From positions 744,001 to 808,000 of the forward strand of contig CAWFGB010000005.1 of NCBI GenBank assembly GCA_963815285.1: a DNA stretch of 64,000 nt. The letters are read 5' to 3'. The notes under the pieces are model-generated. The model made no database searches. It had not been told where the DNA came from and saw only the letters and a program-made list of their open reading frames with translations. Every line of letters starts with the position of its first letter. The first letter of the stretch is position 1. The stretch is from JACCSI01 sp963815285 (GTDB lineage Bacteria; Acidobacteriota; Vicinamibacteria; Vicinamibacterales; UBA2999). Position numbers and translations under genes: made by a program. Shown in pieces: positions 41,180 to 49,713 of the stretch.

Positions 41180-43924
41180 ATGCTGACGTTTTCACGCTTC
41201 CTGTTGGCGGCGGCGCTTGCGGTGGTGTTTTCGCCGAGTTCCGCCGCTGCTCAAGATCCGCCCGCCCCCACTCAGCCTCCTGCTCCCGCACCGACGGTGG
41301 CGCAGTGCCCAGCACCACCCGGGGTGGCGCCGCCTGCGGAAACCGGCCCCGTCGTCTGCGCGATGGAACTACGCTTCCATCCGGTCAACGAATCGCTCAT
41401 CGAGCCGCAGACCTACCTCTATTACATTCAGGCCCAGACCAGCCGTCCGTCCGACAAGGTCTGGATCCCGTTCAATGAACAGACCGAGCAGACGCTGCTC
41501 GGCGACTTCAAGCGTCTTTGGGCGACCAACTTCCTCGACGACCTCCGGATCGAGTTGCTCGATGCCACCTATGCCAGTGGGGAGCCGGGAAAATACGTCA
41601 TCTTCCACATGGAAGAGCGGCCCCGCGTCAAGATCGTGGATTACCCCGCAGCGATTGACCGCAGCAAGCTGGACGAGAAGATGAAGGAAGCCGGCGTGAC
41701 CTTGCGGCTCGATTCCTTTCTCGACCAGGGTGTCGTGCGCCGGGTCGAAGGGATTTTGCGCAACCTGATGGCCGAGAAGGGGCATCAGTTCGCCGAGGTC
41801 AGCTCCAAGACCGAAGAGCTGCCCGGGGGAACAAAGCTGATCCGCGTCATGTTCGACGTCAACGAGGGCCCCAAGGTCAAGGTTCGCGAGATTGAGTTCG
41901 TCGGCAACCAGGAGGTCAGTGACGGCAGCCTGAAGCGTCGCATGAAGGAAACCAAGGAGCATTGGTTTCTGTCCTGGATCACCGGGCGGGGGACCTACCA
42001 GGCAACCAAGTTCGAAGAGGACGCCGAGAAGGTCGAGGAGTTCTACCGCGAGAATGGCTACATCCAGGCGCGCGTCGGCACCCCGGAGATTCGGACCATC
42101 GAGGATTCCGGCGATAAGGAAACGCGCTGGGTGCAGTTGCGCATCCCCGTGACGGAAGGCAACCGCTATCGCGTGGGCACAGTGACCTTCGACGGCAACA
42201 AGGTTGTCAACACCGACTTCCTCGAGCCGCTCTTCAAGCTCAAGCGCGGCGAGTATTACTCGGAGAAGAACGTCCGGAAGGGCTTCGAGAAGGCCCGCGA
42301 AATCTACGGCGCCGGGGGCTATTTCGAGTTCACCGGTTATCCCGATATGGAGTTTCTCGACACCGCCGAAGGCCCAGTGGATGGCCCGGCGCAGCCGACC
42401 GTCAACGTGACGATGCGTCTGCAGGAAGGGGAGCAGTACTTCGTCAACCGCATCACCTTTACGGGCAACACCACGACCCGCGACAACGTCATCCGCCGCG
42501 AGATGCGCCTGGTTGAAGGGGGGGTGTTCAGTACCGAGGCGCTGAAGTACAGCATCCGCCGACTCAATCAGCTGGGCTATTTCCAGAATCTCGAACAATC
42601 ACCCGACGCCGTGGACGTCCAGAAGAATCCGGCTGCCAAGAACGAAGTGGACGTCACGCTCAAGCTCGAAGAGCAGAATCGCAATCAGCTCACCTTCGGC
42701 GCCGGCGTCTCGCAGTTCGAGGGTTTCTTCGGCCAGCTCTCGTTTCAAACGTCGAACTTCATGGGACGTGGCGAGTCGCTGACGCTGTCGTTGCAGGCCG
42801 GGTCACGCGCCGAAAATTACCAGGTCGCGTTCAGTGAGCCGTTCCTCTTCGATCGCAATATCACCGGCGGCATCGACGTCTTCAAGCGCAGCCTACAGTA
42901 CGTCAACCAGTTCACGCAGGATTCGTCCGGCGGCAACATCATGTTCGGGTTCCCGGTGGCAGACTTCTCGCGGCTGTTCCTGACCTACAGCTTCGAGAGC
43001 ACCAAGGTCAGCGACTTCAACGAAGCATTCTTCGATCCGACCTGCTTCTACCGCGAAGGCGGGTGTCGTGATATCTCGCTCGACGACCCGAGCCAGCTGA
43101 CGCCCGACGCGCTCGAATTGCTGCGCCGCAATCCGTTCCTTCAGGACTCATTGCTCATCGGGACGGGCGGCAAGCGCACGATCAGCAAGATCGTCCCGAG
43201 TTTCGTGTTCAACACGGTGGACAACCCGATCTTCCCAACCACCGGCCGCCGGTTGTCAATGTCGATGGACTTTGCCGGTTTCGGCGGGAACACGAACTTC
43301 CTGAAGCCGAGCATCGAGGCGGTCGGATTCTTCCGTCACACCTCGCGCACGTCGTTCGGCTTCCGTGGGCAGCTGCAGTACATCCGCCCATTCGGTAGTA
43401 CGGCGTATCTGCCAATCTTCGAGCGGCTCTATCTGGGTGGCGAGTACAGCATCCGTGGGTTCGACATCCGCAGCATCGGCTACCGTGACCCCAACACCAA
43501 TTTGGTGCTGGGTGGCAACAAGAGCCTGCTCTTCAACGCCGAGTATTTGATTACGATCGCCGGGCCCGTGCGGCTCGTGCTGTTCGCCGACGCCGGCCAG
43601 GTGCGTAACCTCGGCGAACACTTCGCCTGGAAGGAAGATGTGGTCGTGGTCACGCCGCCGCCTTTGCCGCTGCTATTCGATCCGTTCACGGCGACGCGGT
43701 TGACGTCTCCTGGTGGGGCGCCCGCCAACACCAGCCAGGTGGTCGGTGAGACCTACGCGTTCAAGGTGTCGACCGGCGCGGAAGTCCGCTTCTTCATGCC
43801 GGTGCTGAACGTGCCGTTCCGCCTGATCTTCGCGCACAATCCGAGCCGAGTGGGCGTGCTCGACAACCAGTTCCAGCCGACCGAGCGTTTCACGTTCCGC
43901 TTTGCAGTCGGGACCACTTTCTAG
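41180..43924 (+). CDS. bamA: Outer membrane protein assembly factor BamA
   Basis: Inserts beta-barrel proteins into the outer membrane. The 914 residues begin with a signal peptide (FLLAAALAVVFSPSSAAAQD) and a Pro-rich linker. POTRA-type repeats (about 70-430; EIEFVGNQEVSDGSLKRRMK, TVTFDGNKVVNTDFLEPLFK, RITFTGNTTTRDNVIRREMR) follow, then the 16-stranded barrel with LYLGGEYSIRGFDIRSIGYR (the VRGF/Y-type loop-6 motif) and terminal FRFAVGTTF. The loop motif reads IRGF where E. coli has VRGF. It heads an envelope block: lipoprotein, skp, fabZ::lpxA and lpxI. Confidence 0.96.
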   Translation: MLTFSRFLLAAALAVVFSPSSAAAQDPPAPTQPPAPAPTVAQCPAPPGVAPPAETGPVVCAMELRFHPVNESLIEPQTYLYYIQAQTSRPSDKVWIPFNEQTEQTLLGDFKRLWATNFLDDLRIELLDATYASGEPGKYVIFHMEERPRVKIVDYPAAIDRSKLDEKMKEAGVTLRLDSFLDQGVVRRVEGILRNLMAEKGHQFAEVSSKTEELPGGTKLIRVMFDVNEGPKVKVREIEFVGNQEVSDGSLKRRMKETKEHWFLSWITGRGTYQATKFEEDAEKVEEFYRENGYIQARVGTPEIRTIEDSGDKETRWVQLRIPVTEGNRYRVGTVTFDGNKVVNTDFLEPLFKLKRGEYYSEKNVRKGFEKAREIYGAGGYFEFTGYPDMEFLDTAEGPVDGPAQPTVNVTMRLQEGEQYFVNRITFTGNTTTRDNVIRREMRLVEGGVFSTEALKYSIRRLNQLGYFQNLEQSPDAVDVQKNPAAKNEVDVTLKLEEQNRNQLTFGAGVSQFEGFFGQLSFQTSNFMGRGESLTLSLQAGSRAENYQVAFSEPFLFDRNITGGIDVFKRSLQYVNQFTQDSSGGNIMFGFPVADFSRLFLTYSFESTKVSDFNEAFFDPTCFYREGGCRDISLDDPSQLTPDALELLRRNPFLQDSLLIGTGGKRTISKIVPSFVFNTVDNPIFPTTGRRLSMSMDFAGFGGNTNFLKPSIEAVGFFRHTSRTSFGFRGQLQYIRPFGSTAYLPIFERLYLGGEYSIRGFDIRSIGYRDPNTNLVLGGNKSLLFNAEYLITIAGPVRLVLFADAGQVRNLGEHFAWKEDVVVVTPPPLPLLFDPFTATRLTSPGGAPANTSQVVGETYAFKVSTGAEVRFFMPVLNVPFRLIFAHNPSRVGVLDNQFQPTERFTFRFAVGTTF

Positions 43925-43929
43925 AACCA

Positions 43930-44349
43930 ATGTATCGACTGACGCTTCGCTATTTCCCGGCGCTTGTGCTTGTACTCGCGCTTGCCGCGTGCGGCGACGA
44001 CGAGCCCGACACGCCGACGGCGCCGACCCCGCCGACGATCATCACCGAGACGTTCAGCGGCACGGTCAGCCTCAATGGGGCGCAGTCCCATTCCTTCGCG
44101 ACGCAGGCCAGCGGCTCGGTGACGGCGACGCTGAAGTTCCTGGTGCCGGACCCCACGGTCGCCATGGGGTTCGCGCTGGGCACGTGGAACGGTACGAGCT
44201 GCAGCCTGGTGATCGCCAGGACCGATGCGGTTGAAAGTACCGTCATCCTCGGGGCGGTCTCGGCGTTGGGCAACTTGTGTGTGTACATCCACGACGTCGG
44301 CAATCTCAGGTCGCCGACCGAGTATCAGATCGAGGTGCAGCACCCGTAG
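43930..44349 (+). CDS. Small lipoprotein, function unknown
   Basis: The 139 residues start with YFPALVLVLALAACGDDE, a lipoprotein signal whose lipobox LAAC places the lipidated Cys at 21. A Thr/Pro linker (DTPTAPTPPT) precedes a beta-rich domain (TFSGTVSLNGAQSHSFATQA, LGNLCVYIHDVGNL) with two cysteines that could bridge. Similar domains occur in putative pre-peptidase C-terminal or carbohydrate-binding lipoproteins, but I do not recognise a firm family. It sits between bamA (5-base gap) and skp, so an accessory envelope role is possible. Confidence 0.75.
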   Translation: MYRLTLRYFPALVLVLALAACGDDEPDTPTAPTPPTIITETFSGTVSLNGAQSHSFATQASGSVTATLKFLVPDPTVAMGFALGTWNGTSCSLVIARTDAVESTVILGAVSALGNLCVYIHDVGNLRSPTEYQIEVQHP

Positions 44350-44428
44350 CCATCGGGGCCATCGGGCGCCCGTGCCCTTGCCTGAGCTAAACTTGCGAAC
44401 TCTGTTGAACTGGAAAGGAATGACTGTA

Positions 44429-45070
44429 ATGAGAGGTTTTGCCTTCGGCGCGGCGTTGGTCCTCGCCGGAACCGTCGCGACCACCTTCGCTCAAACGCCG
44501 GCGCAGCCGCCCCAGAAACCTGCTGCCCCGGCCGCCCCGGCCGCCCCGGCCGATAAGGCGCCCGCGCCGCCACCGCCGCCGGCACCGTTCCCCGAGGGCG
44601 CGAAGTCAGCCTTTGTCGTGCTCCAGCGCATTGCGAACGAATCCGCGGACGGGAAAGCCGCCACCGCGCAGATTCAGGCGTTGCAGCAGAAGAAGGCGAC
44701 GGAACTGGCCGAAAAACAGAAGCAGCTGCAGGGCATTCAGGCCAAGCTCGAAAAGGAAGCGTCGGTGATGAGCGCGACCGCGCAGGCCGATCTCTCCAAG
44801 CAGGCCGAGAAGCTGAACACCGATATCCAGCGCTTCACGCAGGATGCCCAGGCGGAACTGACCGAACTGCAGGAGCAGTTGCGGTTGCAGTTCGAAGCGA
44901 GAGTCCAGCCGGTGCTCGATCAGGTTCGGCAGGAAAAAGGTCTCCACTTCATCTTCAACGGTCCCGATTCAGGGCTCGTTGCCGCCGACCCCGGGCTCGA
45001 CATCTCGCTCGACGTCATCAAGAAACTTGACGCCGCCAAGCCCGCCGGCGCCAAGCCGCCCATGAAGTAG
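44429..45070 (+). CDS. skp: OmpH/Skp-family periplasmic chaperone
   Basis: Holds unfolded outer-membrane proteins for BamA. The 213 residues begin with a signal peptide (MRGFAFGAALVLAGTVATTFA), then an unusual Ala/Pro-rich segment of about 35 residues (APADKAPAPPPPPAPFPEGA). The Skp-like core follows: SAFVVLQRIANESADGKAAT, a long coiled coil (LQQKKATELAEKQKQLQGIQ, FTQDAQAELTELQEQLRLQF) and the C-terminal LHFIFNGPDSGLVAADPGLD. I chose ATG 44429 because AAAGGA is nine bases upstream; ATG 44420 overlaps that site. Position after bamA is classic. Confidence 0.86.
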   Translation: MRGFAFGAALVLAGTVATTFAQTPAQPPQKPAAPAAPAAPADKAPAPPPPPAPFPEGAKSAFVVLQRIANESADGKAATAQIQALQQKKATELAEKQKQLQGIQAKLEKEASVMSATAQADLSKQAEKLNTDIQRFTQDAQAELTELQEQLRLQFEARVQPVLDQVRQEKGLHFIFNGPDSGLVAADPGLDISLDVIKKLDAAKPAGAKPPMK

Positions 45071-45086
45071 GTTCGAAAATCGCCCA

Positions 45087-45118
45087 GGGACCCCAGTGCA
45101 ACACACGGCTGGGTTCCC
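45087..45118 (+). terminator. Hairpin downstream of skp
   Basis: GGGACCCCAG (45087-45096) pairs with CTGGGTTCCC (45109-45118) with one mismatch around a 12-base loop, 17 bases after the stop. It has no T-tract; attenuation before fabZ::lpxA is possible. Confidence 0.45.
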
Positions 45119-45147
45119 GACAACCTTTGAACTATTCTGTATAGAAT

Positions 45148-46374
45148 TTGTCGATCGCTTCCGCTGTAGACCGCCTGTCCTTCCGCTACCCCTCACTTCT
45201 CGTTGATGACATCGCCGAGCATGAGCCGGGCCGCCGCATTGTGGCGGTCAAGAACGTCACAGTAAACGAAGAGTTCTTTCAAGGACACTTTCCCGGCGCG
45301 CCGTTGATGCCGGGCGTGCTGATGATCGAGTCTTTTACTCAAGTGGCCACGCTGCTGCTCCCGAATGCACAAGTGTCGCTCCGTGGAGTGGAGAACGCGA
45401 AGTTTCGAAGGCAGGTCGTGCCCGGCGATCGGCTGCGCCTGGAGGTTTCGGTGGCGCGCCGTCGCGGTGATGTGGTTCGTGCCATGGCGGTGGCCGCAGT
45501 GGATGGGCAGAACGTCGCCGAGGCCGAACTCGTCCTCGCCGTCTGCGTTCAGGATGCCCATATTGACCCGGCCGCGCGCGTGGCACCGACCGCGCAGATT
45601 GGGACTGGTTCGGTGATCGGCCCGCACGCCGTCATCGGAGCCAACGTCGTCCTGGGCAGGAACGTGCGCATCGGGGCATCATCGGTCGTGGATGGTCACA
45701 CCACGATTGGAGACGAGACTGAAGTCTACCCGTTCGCGTCGGTTGGCATGCCGCCGCAGGACTTGAAATACAAGGGCGAACCGACGCGCCTTTTGATCGG
45801 CAAGCGCAACATCATTCGCGAGTTCGTGACCATGCATCGTGGGACGGAGGGGGGCGGCGGCCTCACGACGGTCGGTGACCGCAACCTCTTCATGAACTAC
45901 GCGCACATCGCCCACGATTGTCACATCGGCAGCGATACGATCTTCGGACCCGGCGCGACCCTGGGTGGCCACGTCGCCGTGGATGATTTCGCCACCATCA
46001 GCGCCTATTCAGGCGTGCATCAGTTCTGCCGGGTCGGGCGGCACGCGTTCATCGGCGGCTACTCGGTCGTCACGAAAGACGCCTTGCCCTTCGCCAAGAC
46101 CGTCGGCTCGCGATCCCTTTGCAGGGTCTACGGGCTCAACACAGTTGGGCTCATGCGCCGTGGGTTTGACGATCACACCCTGGCCAAGCTGAAGCGCGCG
46201 TACCGCTACTTGCTGCAGTCGAAGCTCAACGCGACCCAAGCGGTTCAGAAAATCGCGTCCGAACCGTCGCTGTCCTGCCCCGAAGTCGACTACCTGGTCA
46301 CGTTCATCCGCACCTCCGCGCGTGGTGCGATTCTCAAGCGCGGTAAGGTCACCGACGCAGACGCTGAAGACTAG
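45148..46374 (+). CDS. lpxA: Fused 3-hydroxyacyl-ACP dehydratase (FabZ) and UDP-GlcNAc acyltransferase (LpxA)
   Basis: One 408-residue frame. Residues about 10-135 are FabZ-like with the active-site phrase FFQGHFPGAPLMPGVLMIES (His and Glu) and NAKFRRQVVPGDRLRLEV. Residues about 140-408 are LpxA: hexapeptide repeats (TAQIGTGSVIGPHAVIGANV), NYAHIAHDCHIGSD with the catalytic His, SGVHQFCRVGRHAFIGGYSV, and the C-terminal helical end. Fusion would couple supply of 3-hydroxyacyl-ACP to lipid A acylation. The start is uncertain: TTG 45148 follows a TAGAAT hexamer directly. A separate FabZ for fatty acids may exist elsewhere. lpxI follows. Confidence 0.88.
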   Translation: MSIASAVDRLSFRYPSLLVDDIAEHEPGRRIVAVKNVTVNEEFFQGHFPGAPLMPGVLMIESFTQVATLLLPNAQVSLRGVENAKFRRQVVPGDRLRLEVSVARRRGDVVRAMAVAAVDGQNVAEAELVLAVCVQDAHIDPAARVAPTAQIGTGSVIGPHAVIGANVVLGRNVRIGASSVVDGHTTIGDETEVYPFASVGMPPQDLKYKGEPTRLLIGKRNIIREFVTMHRGTEGGGGLTTVGDRNLFMNYAHIAHDCHIGSDTIFGPGATLGGHVAVDDFATISAYSGVHQFCRVGRHAFIGGYSVVTKDALPFAKTVGSRSLCRVYGLNTVGLMRRGFDDHTLAKLKRAYRYLLQSKLNATQAVQKIASEPSLSCPEVDYLVTFIRTSARGAILKRGKVTDADAED

Positions 46375-46378
46375 TCGC

Positions 46379-47191
46379 ATGAAGCTCGGGCTGATTGCGG
46401 GGAATGGGCGATTTCCGTTTCTCGTCCTCGACGCGGCACGGGCGCAGGGCCACGAGGTGACCGTGGTCGCGGTCAACGACGAGGCATTTGCGGACCTCGA
46501 GCCGCACGCACGGTCCCAAGGGGTGGCGCTGCATTGGGTGTCACTCGGGCACCTCGGGAAGTGTCTCAGGATCCTCACCGACGCAGGCGTGACCCAGGTC
46601 GTGATGGCCGGGCAGGTCAAACACACCAAGATCTTCAGCGTCATCCCTGACCTCACGATGTTGTCGGTCATTCGCCGCTTGCGGGCGCGCAACACCGATG
46701 CGTTGATCGCCGCCGTCGTCGAAGTCATGCGCGAGCATGGATTGGAATTGCTCGAGTCGACTGCCTTTCTGGCGCCGCTCATGGCCAAAGCCGGGATCTT
46801 GAGCAAGCGGGCGCCGACCGAGGCGGAAGAGGCCGACCTGGCGTTTGGATACCGCATGGCCGACGTGATTGCCGGCGTCGATATCGGCCAGACCATCTGC
46901 GTTCGTCACCAGGCCGTTGTGGCTGTCGAGGCGATGGAAGGCACGGACGAGACGATCGCGCGGGCCGGTCGGCTCGCGCGAGGGCCGTTTGTCGTCGTCA
47001 AGGTCGCCAAGCCGCGCCAGGACATGCGTTTCGATGTGCCTGTGGCCGGGATTGCCACCATCCGGGTGATGAAGGAGGCGGGCGCCACCGTGCTGTCGGT
47101 GGATGCCGGGAAGACCCTGCTCGTCGATGGCGACACCATCCTCCGCGCCGCAGATGAGGCGGGGATTGCTGTTGTAGGGCGCCAGCTGTGA
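46379..47191 (+). CDS. lpxI: UDP-2,3-diacylglucosamine diphosphatase LpxI
   Basis: Hydrolyses UDP-2,3-diacylglucosamine to lipid X, in place of LpxH, in lipid A synthesis. The 270 residues start LGLIAGNGRFPFLVLDAARA and show GQVKHTKIFS, TAFLAPLMAKAGILSKRAPT, DIGQTICVRHQAVVAVEAME, and RFDVPVAGIATIRVMKEAGA, all DUF1009/LpxI signatures. ATG 46379 is four bases after the fabZ::lpxA stop. The stop overlaps the next gene's GTG. Confidence 0.93.
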   Translation: MKLGLIAGNGRFPFLVLDAARAQGHEVTVVAVNDEAFADLEPHARSQGVALHWVSLGHLGKCLRILTDAGVTQVVMAGQVKHTKIFSVIPDLTMLSVIRRLRARNTDALIAAVVEVMREHGLELLESTAFLAPLMAKAGILSKRAPTEAEEADLAFGYRMADVIAGVDIGQTICVRHQAVVAVEAMEGTDETIARAGRLARGPFVVVKVAKPRQDMRFDVPVAGIATIRVMKEAGATVLSVDAGKTLLVDGDTILRAADEAGIAVVGRQL

Positions 47192-48114
47192 GGATGGCCG
47201 TCATCGGTGTGGGGCATCTCGGCCGGCATCACGCGCGCATCCTGGCCAGCCTCCCGGACGTACAGCTCAAGGGAGTCGTGGATATCAACGCCCGGCGTGC
47301 CCAGGAGATCGCGTCTCAATATGGCGCGACGGCGCACACGGACTGGAGGTCTGTCATCGGATTGGTGGATGCGGTGACGATTGCCGCGCCGACCGAGGCG
47401 CACGCCGCCATTGCTGCGGCCTGTCTGGAGCAGCGCGTGCACGTGCTGGTTGAAAAGCCGATGACCACGACGACGGCTGAGGCCGATCGGCTGCTGTTGC
47501 TCGCCGAGGCGCAGCAGGTCGTGCTGGCCGTCGGTCACACGGAGCGCTTCAATCCTGCCGTTGCCTTCGTCAAGCCGCTGTTGCCGGCGCCTCGATTCAT
47601 CGAAGTGCATCGGCTGGGCACGTTTCCGGAACGCAGCCTCGACATCGATGTCGTCTTTGATCTGATGATTCACGATCTCGACCTCGTGCTCGACATCGTG
47701 GGTGGCGAGGTCGCAGCGATCGAGGCGGTGGGCGTCCCGGTGTTGACGCCACGGGTAGATATCGCGAACGTGCGTCTGCGCTTCGACAACGGTTGCATCG
47801 CGAACCTCACGGCCAGCCGCATCAGCCGCGATCGCGTGCGCAAGATCCGGTTCTTCCAGAAAGACGCGTACGTCTCGGTCGATTACGCGGCACAGGAGGT
47901 CGAGATCTATCGGCTCGTGGCCCGGGCGGGACAGATGCCGGCGATCGAGGGCGGCAAATTGGAGATTGCCCGCGAGGAGCCGCTCAAGCGCGAGCTCGAA
48001 GACTTTGTTGAGGCGATTCGCGATCGCAGGCTTCCGCTGGTGACCGGGGCACAGGGTCGTGCGGCGCTGGCGTTGGCCGAGCGAGTGGTGGAACGGATGG
48101 AGATGACGACGTGA
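47188..48114 (+). CDS. Gfo/Idh/MocA-family oxidoreductase
   Basis: NAD(P)-dependent sugar-type dehydrogenase. The 308 residues carry a Rossmann fold (VIGVGHLGRHHARILASLPD), the EKPM motif with Lys as probable catalytic residue (HVLVEKPMTTT), and GHTERFNPAVAFV before the mixed-sheet domain with DLMIHDLDLVLDIVGGEV. Coupling with lpxI (4-base overlap) suggests an envelope sugar substrate. A GnnA-like role (3-amino-GlcNAc for lipid A) is one option, but no GnnB aminotransferase is next to it. The stop also overlaps the next gene's GTG. Confidence 0.85.
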   Translation: MRMAVIGVGHLGRHHARILASLPDVQLKGVVDINARRAQEIASQYGATAHTDWRSVIGLVDAVTIAAPTEAHAAIAAACLEQRVHVLVEKPMTTTTAEADRLLLLAEAQQVVLAVGHTERFNPAVAFVKPLLPAPRFIEVHRLGTFPERSLDIDVVFDLMIHDLDLVLDIVGGEVAAIEAVGVPVLTPRVDIANVRLRFDNGCIANLTASRISRDRVRKIRFFQKDAYVSVDYAAQEVEIYRLVARAGQMPAIEGGKLEIAREEPLKRELEDFVEAIRDRRLPLVTGAQGRAALALAERVVERMEMTT

Positions 48115-48920
48115 GTGACCTGAGACAGATGCTCGACGCCGACGTGTTGACGCTGGGCATGGCGGCAGACGAGGCGCGGCGGGCGGTGTCGGGCAGCAAC
48201 GTCGTGACCTATTTGCGCGTGCACGTCGTCAGGGCCGCAGAGTTGCCGAGCGCCGTCATTCCGGAGCAGGCATCCGAATTGCGGGTTTACGACACGCCCG
48301 AATCTCTCGACGACGCGGTGGCTCAGATTCGAGCGCTGGCGCAGGTCGCGGGTTCGCGTCGCGTGGCAGCGTTTTCGATGGCCGACATCGAATCACGCGG
48401 CTGGGCGTCGAGTGAAACGCTGAGGGCGCTGGCCGATGCGGGATTGAGGGACGTGGCCGAGTTGCCCGTCGATCAGTTGCCCGATCTGTCCCGCGCTATC
48501 GCAGCGCTTCGTCAGGCCGGCTTGACCCCGCGGCGCATTACCACGACGCATCCCCTGGGTGTTCGCAAGATCGAGATCATCGATCGCGTCAAGGCGGCCA
48601 TCACAGACCACCCGTCGATACGACGATTTGCGCCGCTGCCGCGGGTCGCCCCCATCGACAAGCCGACGACGGGCTATGACGATGTCCGGATGGTGGCGCT
48701 GGCGCGGCTCGCGCTCGGAGCGACGTCCATCGAAGTGGACTGGAGTCTGTACGGCCCGAAGCTCGCGCAGGTGGCGCTGACTTTCGGTGCTGATCATTTT
48801 GACGGCGTGTCCGCTGAGAACGATACGTCAATGGGCCCGCGGCGCGGCACCATTGAAGATGTCGAGCGGAACATTCGAGCGGCCGGGTTCGAACCGCGAG
48901 AGGAACGCGTCCTCGCATGA
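48111..48920 (+). CDS. Cysteine-free MqnE-like (radical-SAM-fold) protein
   Basis: The 269 residues resemble aminofutalosine synthase MqnE at both ends: MLDADVLTLGMAADEARRAV at the start, and GYDDVRMVALARLALGATSI and GPKLAQVALTFGADHFDGVS at the end. Yet there is not a single cysteine, so the CxxxCxxC radical-SAM cluster is absent; the region after VTYLRVHVV (about 32-42) replaces it. It cannot do radical chemistry by the known route. The coupled mqnA downstream and mqnC nearby show it belongs to the menaquinone operon. Possible roles: scaffold, substrate channel, or a regulatory or vestigial subunit. GTG start 48111. Confidence 0.7.
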   Translation: MSDLRQMLDADVLTLGMAADEARRAVSGSNVVTYLRVHVVRAAELPSAVIPEQASELRVYDTPESLDDAVAQIRALAQVAGSRRVAAFSMADIESRGWASSETLRALADAGLRDVAELPVDQLPDLSRAIAALRQAGLTPRRITTTHPLGVRKIEIIDRVKAAITDHPSIRRFAPLPRVAPIDKPTTGYDDVRMVALARLALGATSIEVDWSLYGPKLAQVALTFGADHFDGVSAENDTSMGPRRGTIEDVERNIRAAGFEPREERVLA

Positions 48921-49705
48921 ACCCAGTTCGCCTTGGCGCGGTTTCATACCGCAACACCAAACCGTTGGTCCACGGACTGGACGAGCGGCCCGAACTGTTT
49001 GCCGTTCGGTTCGATGTGCCGGCGCAGTGCGCAGCGCTGCTGCACGAGGGCCGGATCGATCTTGGACTGATACCGGCAATCGAATACCTGCGCGGTGAGT
49101 ACCGCATTGTCCCGGGCATTGCCATCGGATCTGATGGGCCGGTGGCGTCGGTCGCGATCTTCAGCCGTGTTCCCGTCGAGCGGATTGCCACTCTCGCGAT
49201 GGACATCAGCTCGCGAACGTCTGTCGCCTTGACGCGGATTCTCTGCGCACGCTATTGGCAGATCGCGCCGAAGCTCGTGCCAGCCGAGCCGGACGTGCGA
49301 GCGATGCTCGCGCGCGCCGATGCCGCGCTTGTCATCGGTGATCCGGCACTCGCCATCGACGCGGACGCGTTAGGCTTGATCAAGATCGATCTCGGCTGTG
49401 AGTGGAAAACCCTGACGGCACTACCGTTCGTCTACGCGATGTGGAGTGGACGAGACGGGGCATGTGGCCCGGAGCACGTGGCCGAACTCAAGGCGGCGAG
49501 GCTGCGCGGGGAGGCCAACCTGGCGTCGATTGCAGCGGTCGAAGCCCGTGGCAACCGAGTGCTGGAGCAGCAGGTGCTCCGGTACCTGAGCGATAATCTC
49601 AGGTACGGTCTCGGTGACTTGGAAGTCGCGGGATTACGTCGATTCCACGAACTCGCCGCTGAGCAGGGTCTGGTGCCGGGTTCTCGTGATTTGCGGTTCT
49701 ACTGA
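48917..49705 (+). CDS. mqnA: Chorismate dehydratase MqnA
   Basis: First step of the futalosine menaquinone pathway: dehydrates chorismate to 3-enolpyruvylbenzoate. The 262 residues have a periplasmic-binding-protein-like fold with RLGAVSYRNTKPLVHGLDER, VPAQCAALLHEGRIDLGLIP, ISSRTSVALTRILCARYW, and ALVIGDPALA. ATG 48917 overlaps the preceding stop. mqnC starts eight bases after its stop. Confidence 0.92.
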   Translation: MNPVRLGAVSYRNTKPLVHGLDERPELFAVRFDVPAQCAALLHEGRIDLGLIPAIEYLRGEYRIVPGIAIGSDGPVASVAIFSRVPVERIATLAMDISSRTSVALTRILCARYWQIAPKLVPAEPDVRAMLARADAALVIGDPALAIDADALGLIKIDLGCEWKTLTALPFVYAMWSGRDGACGPEHVAELKAARLRGEANLASIAAVEARGNRVLEQQVLRYLSDNLRYGLGDLEVAGLRRFHELAAEQGLVPGSRDLRFY

Positions 49706-49713
49706 ACGCATCG

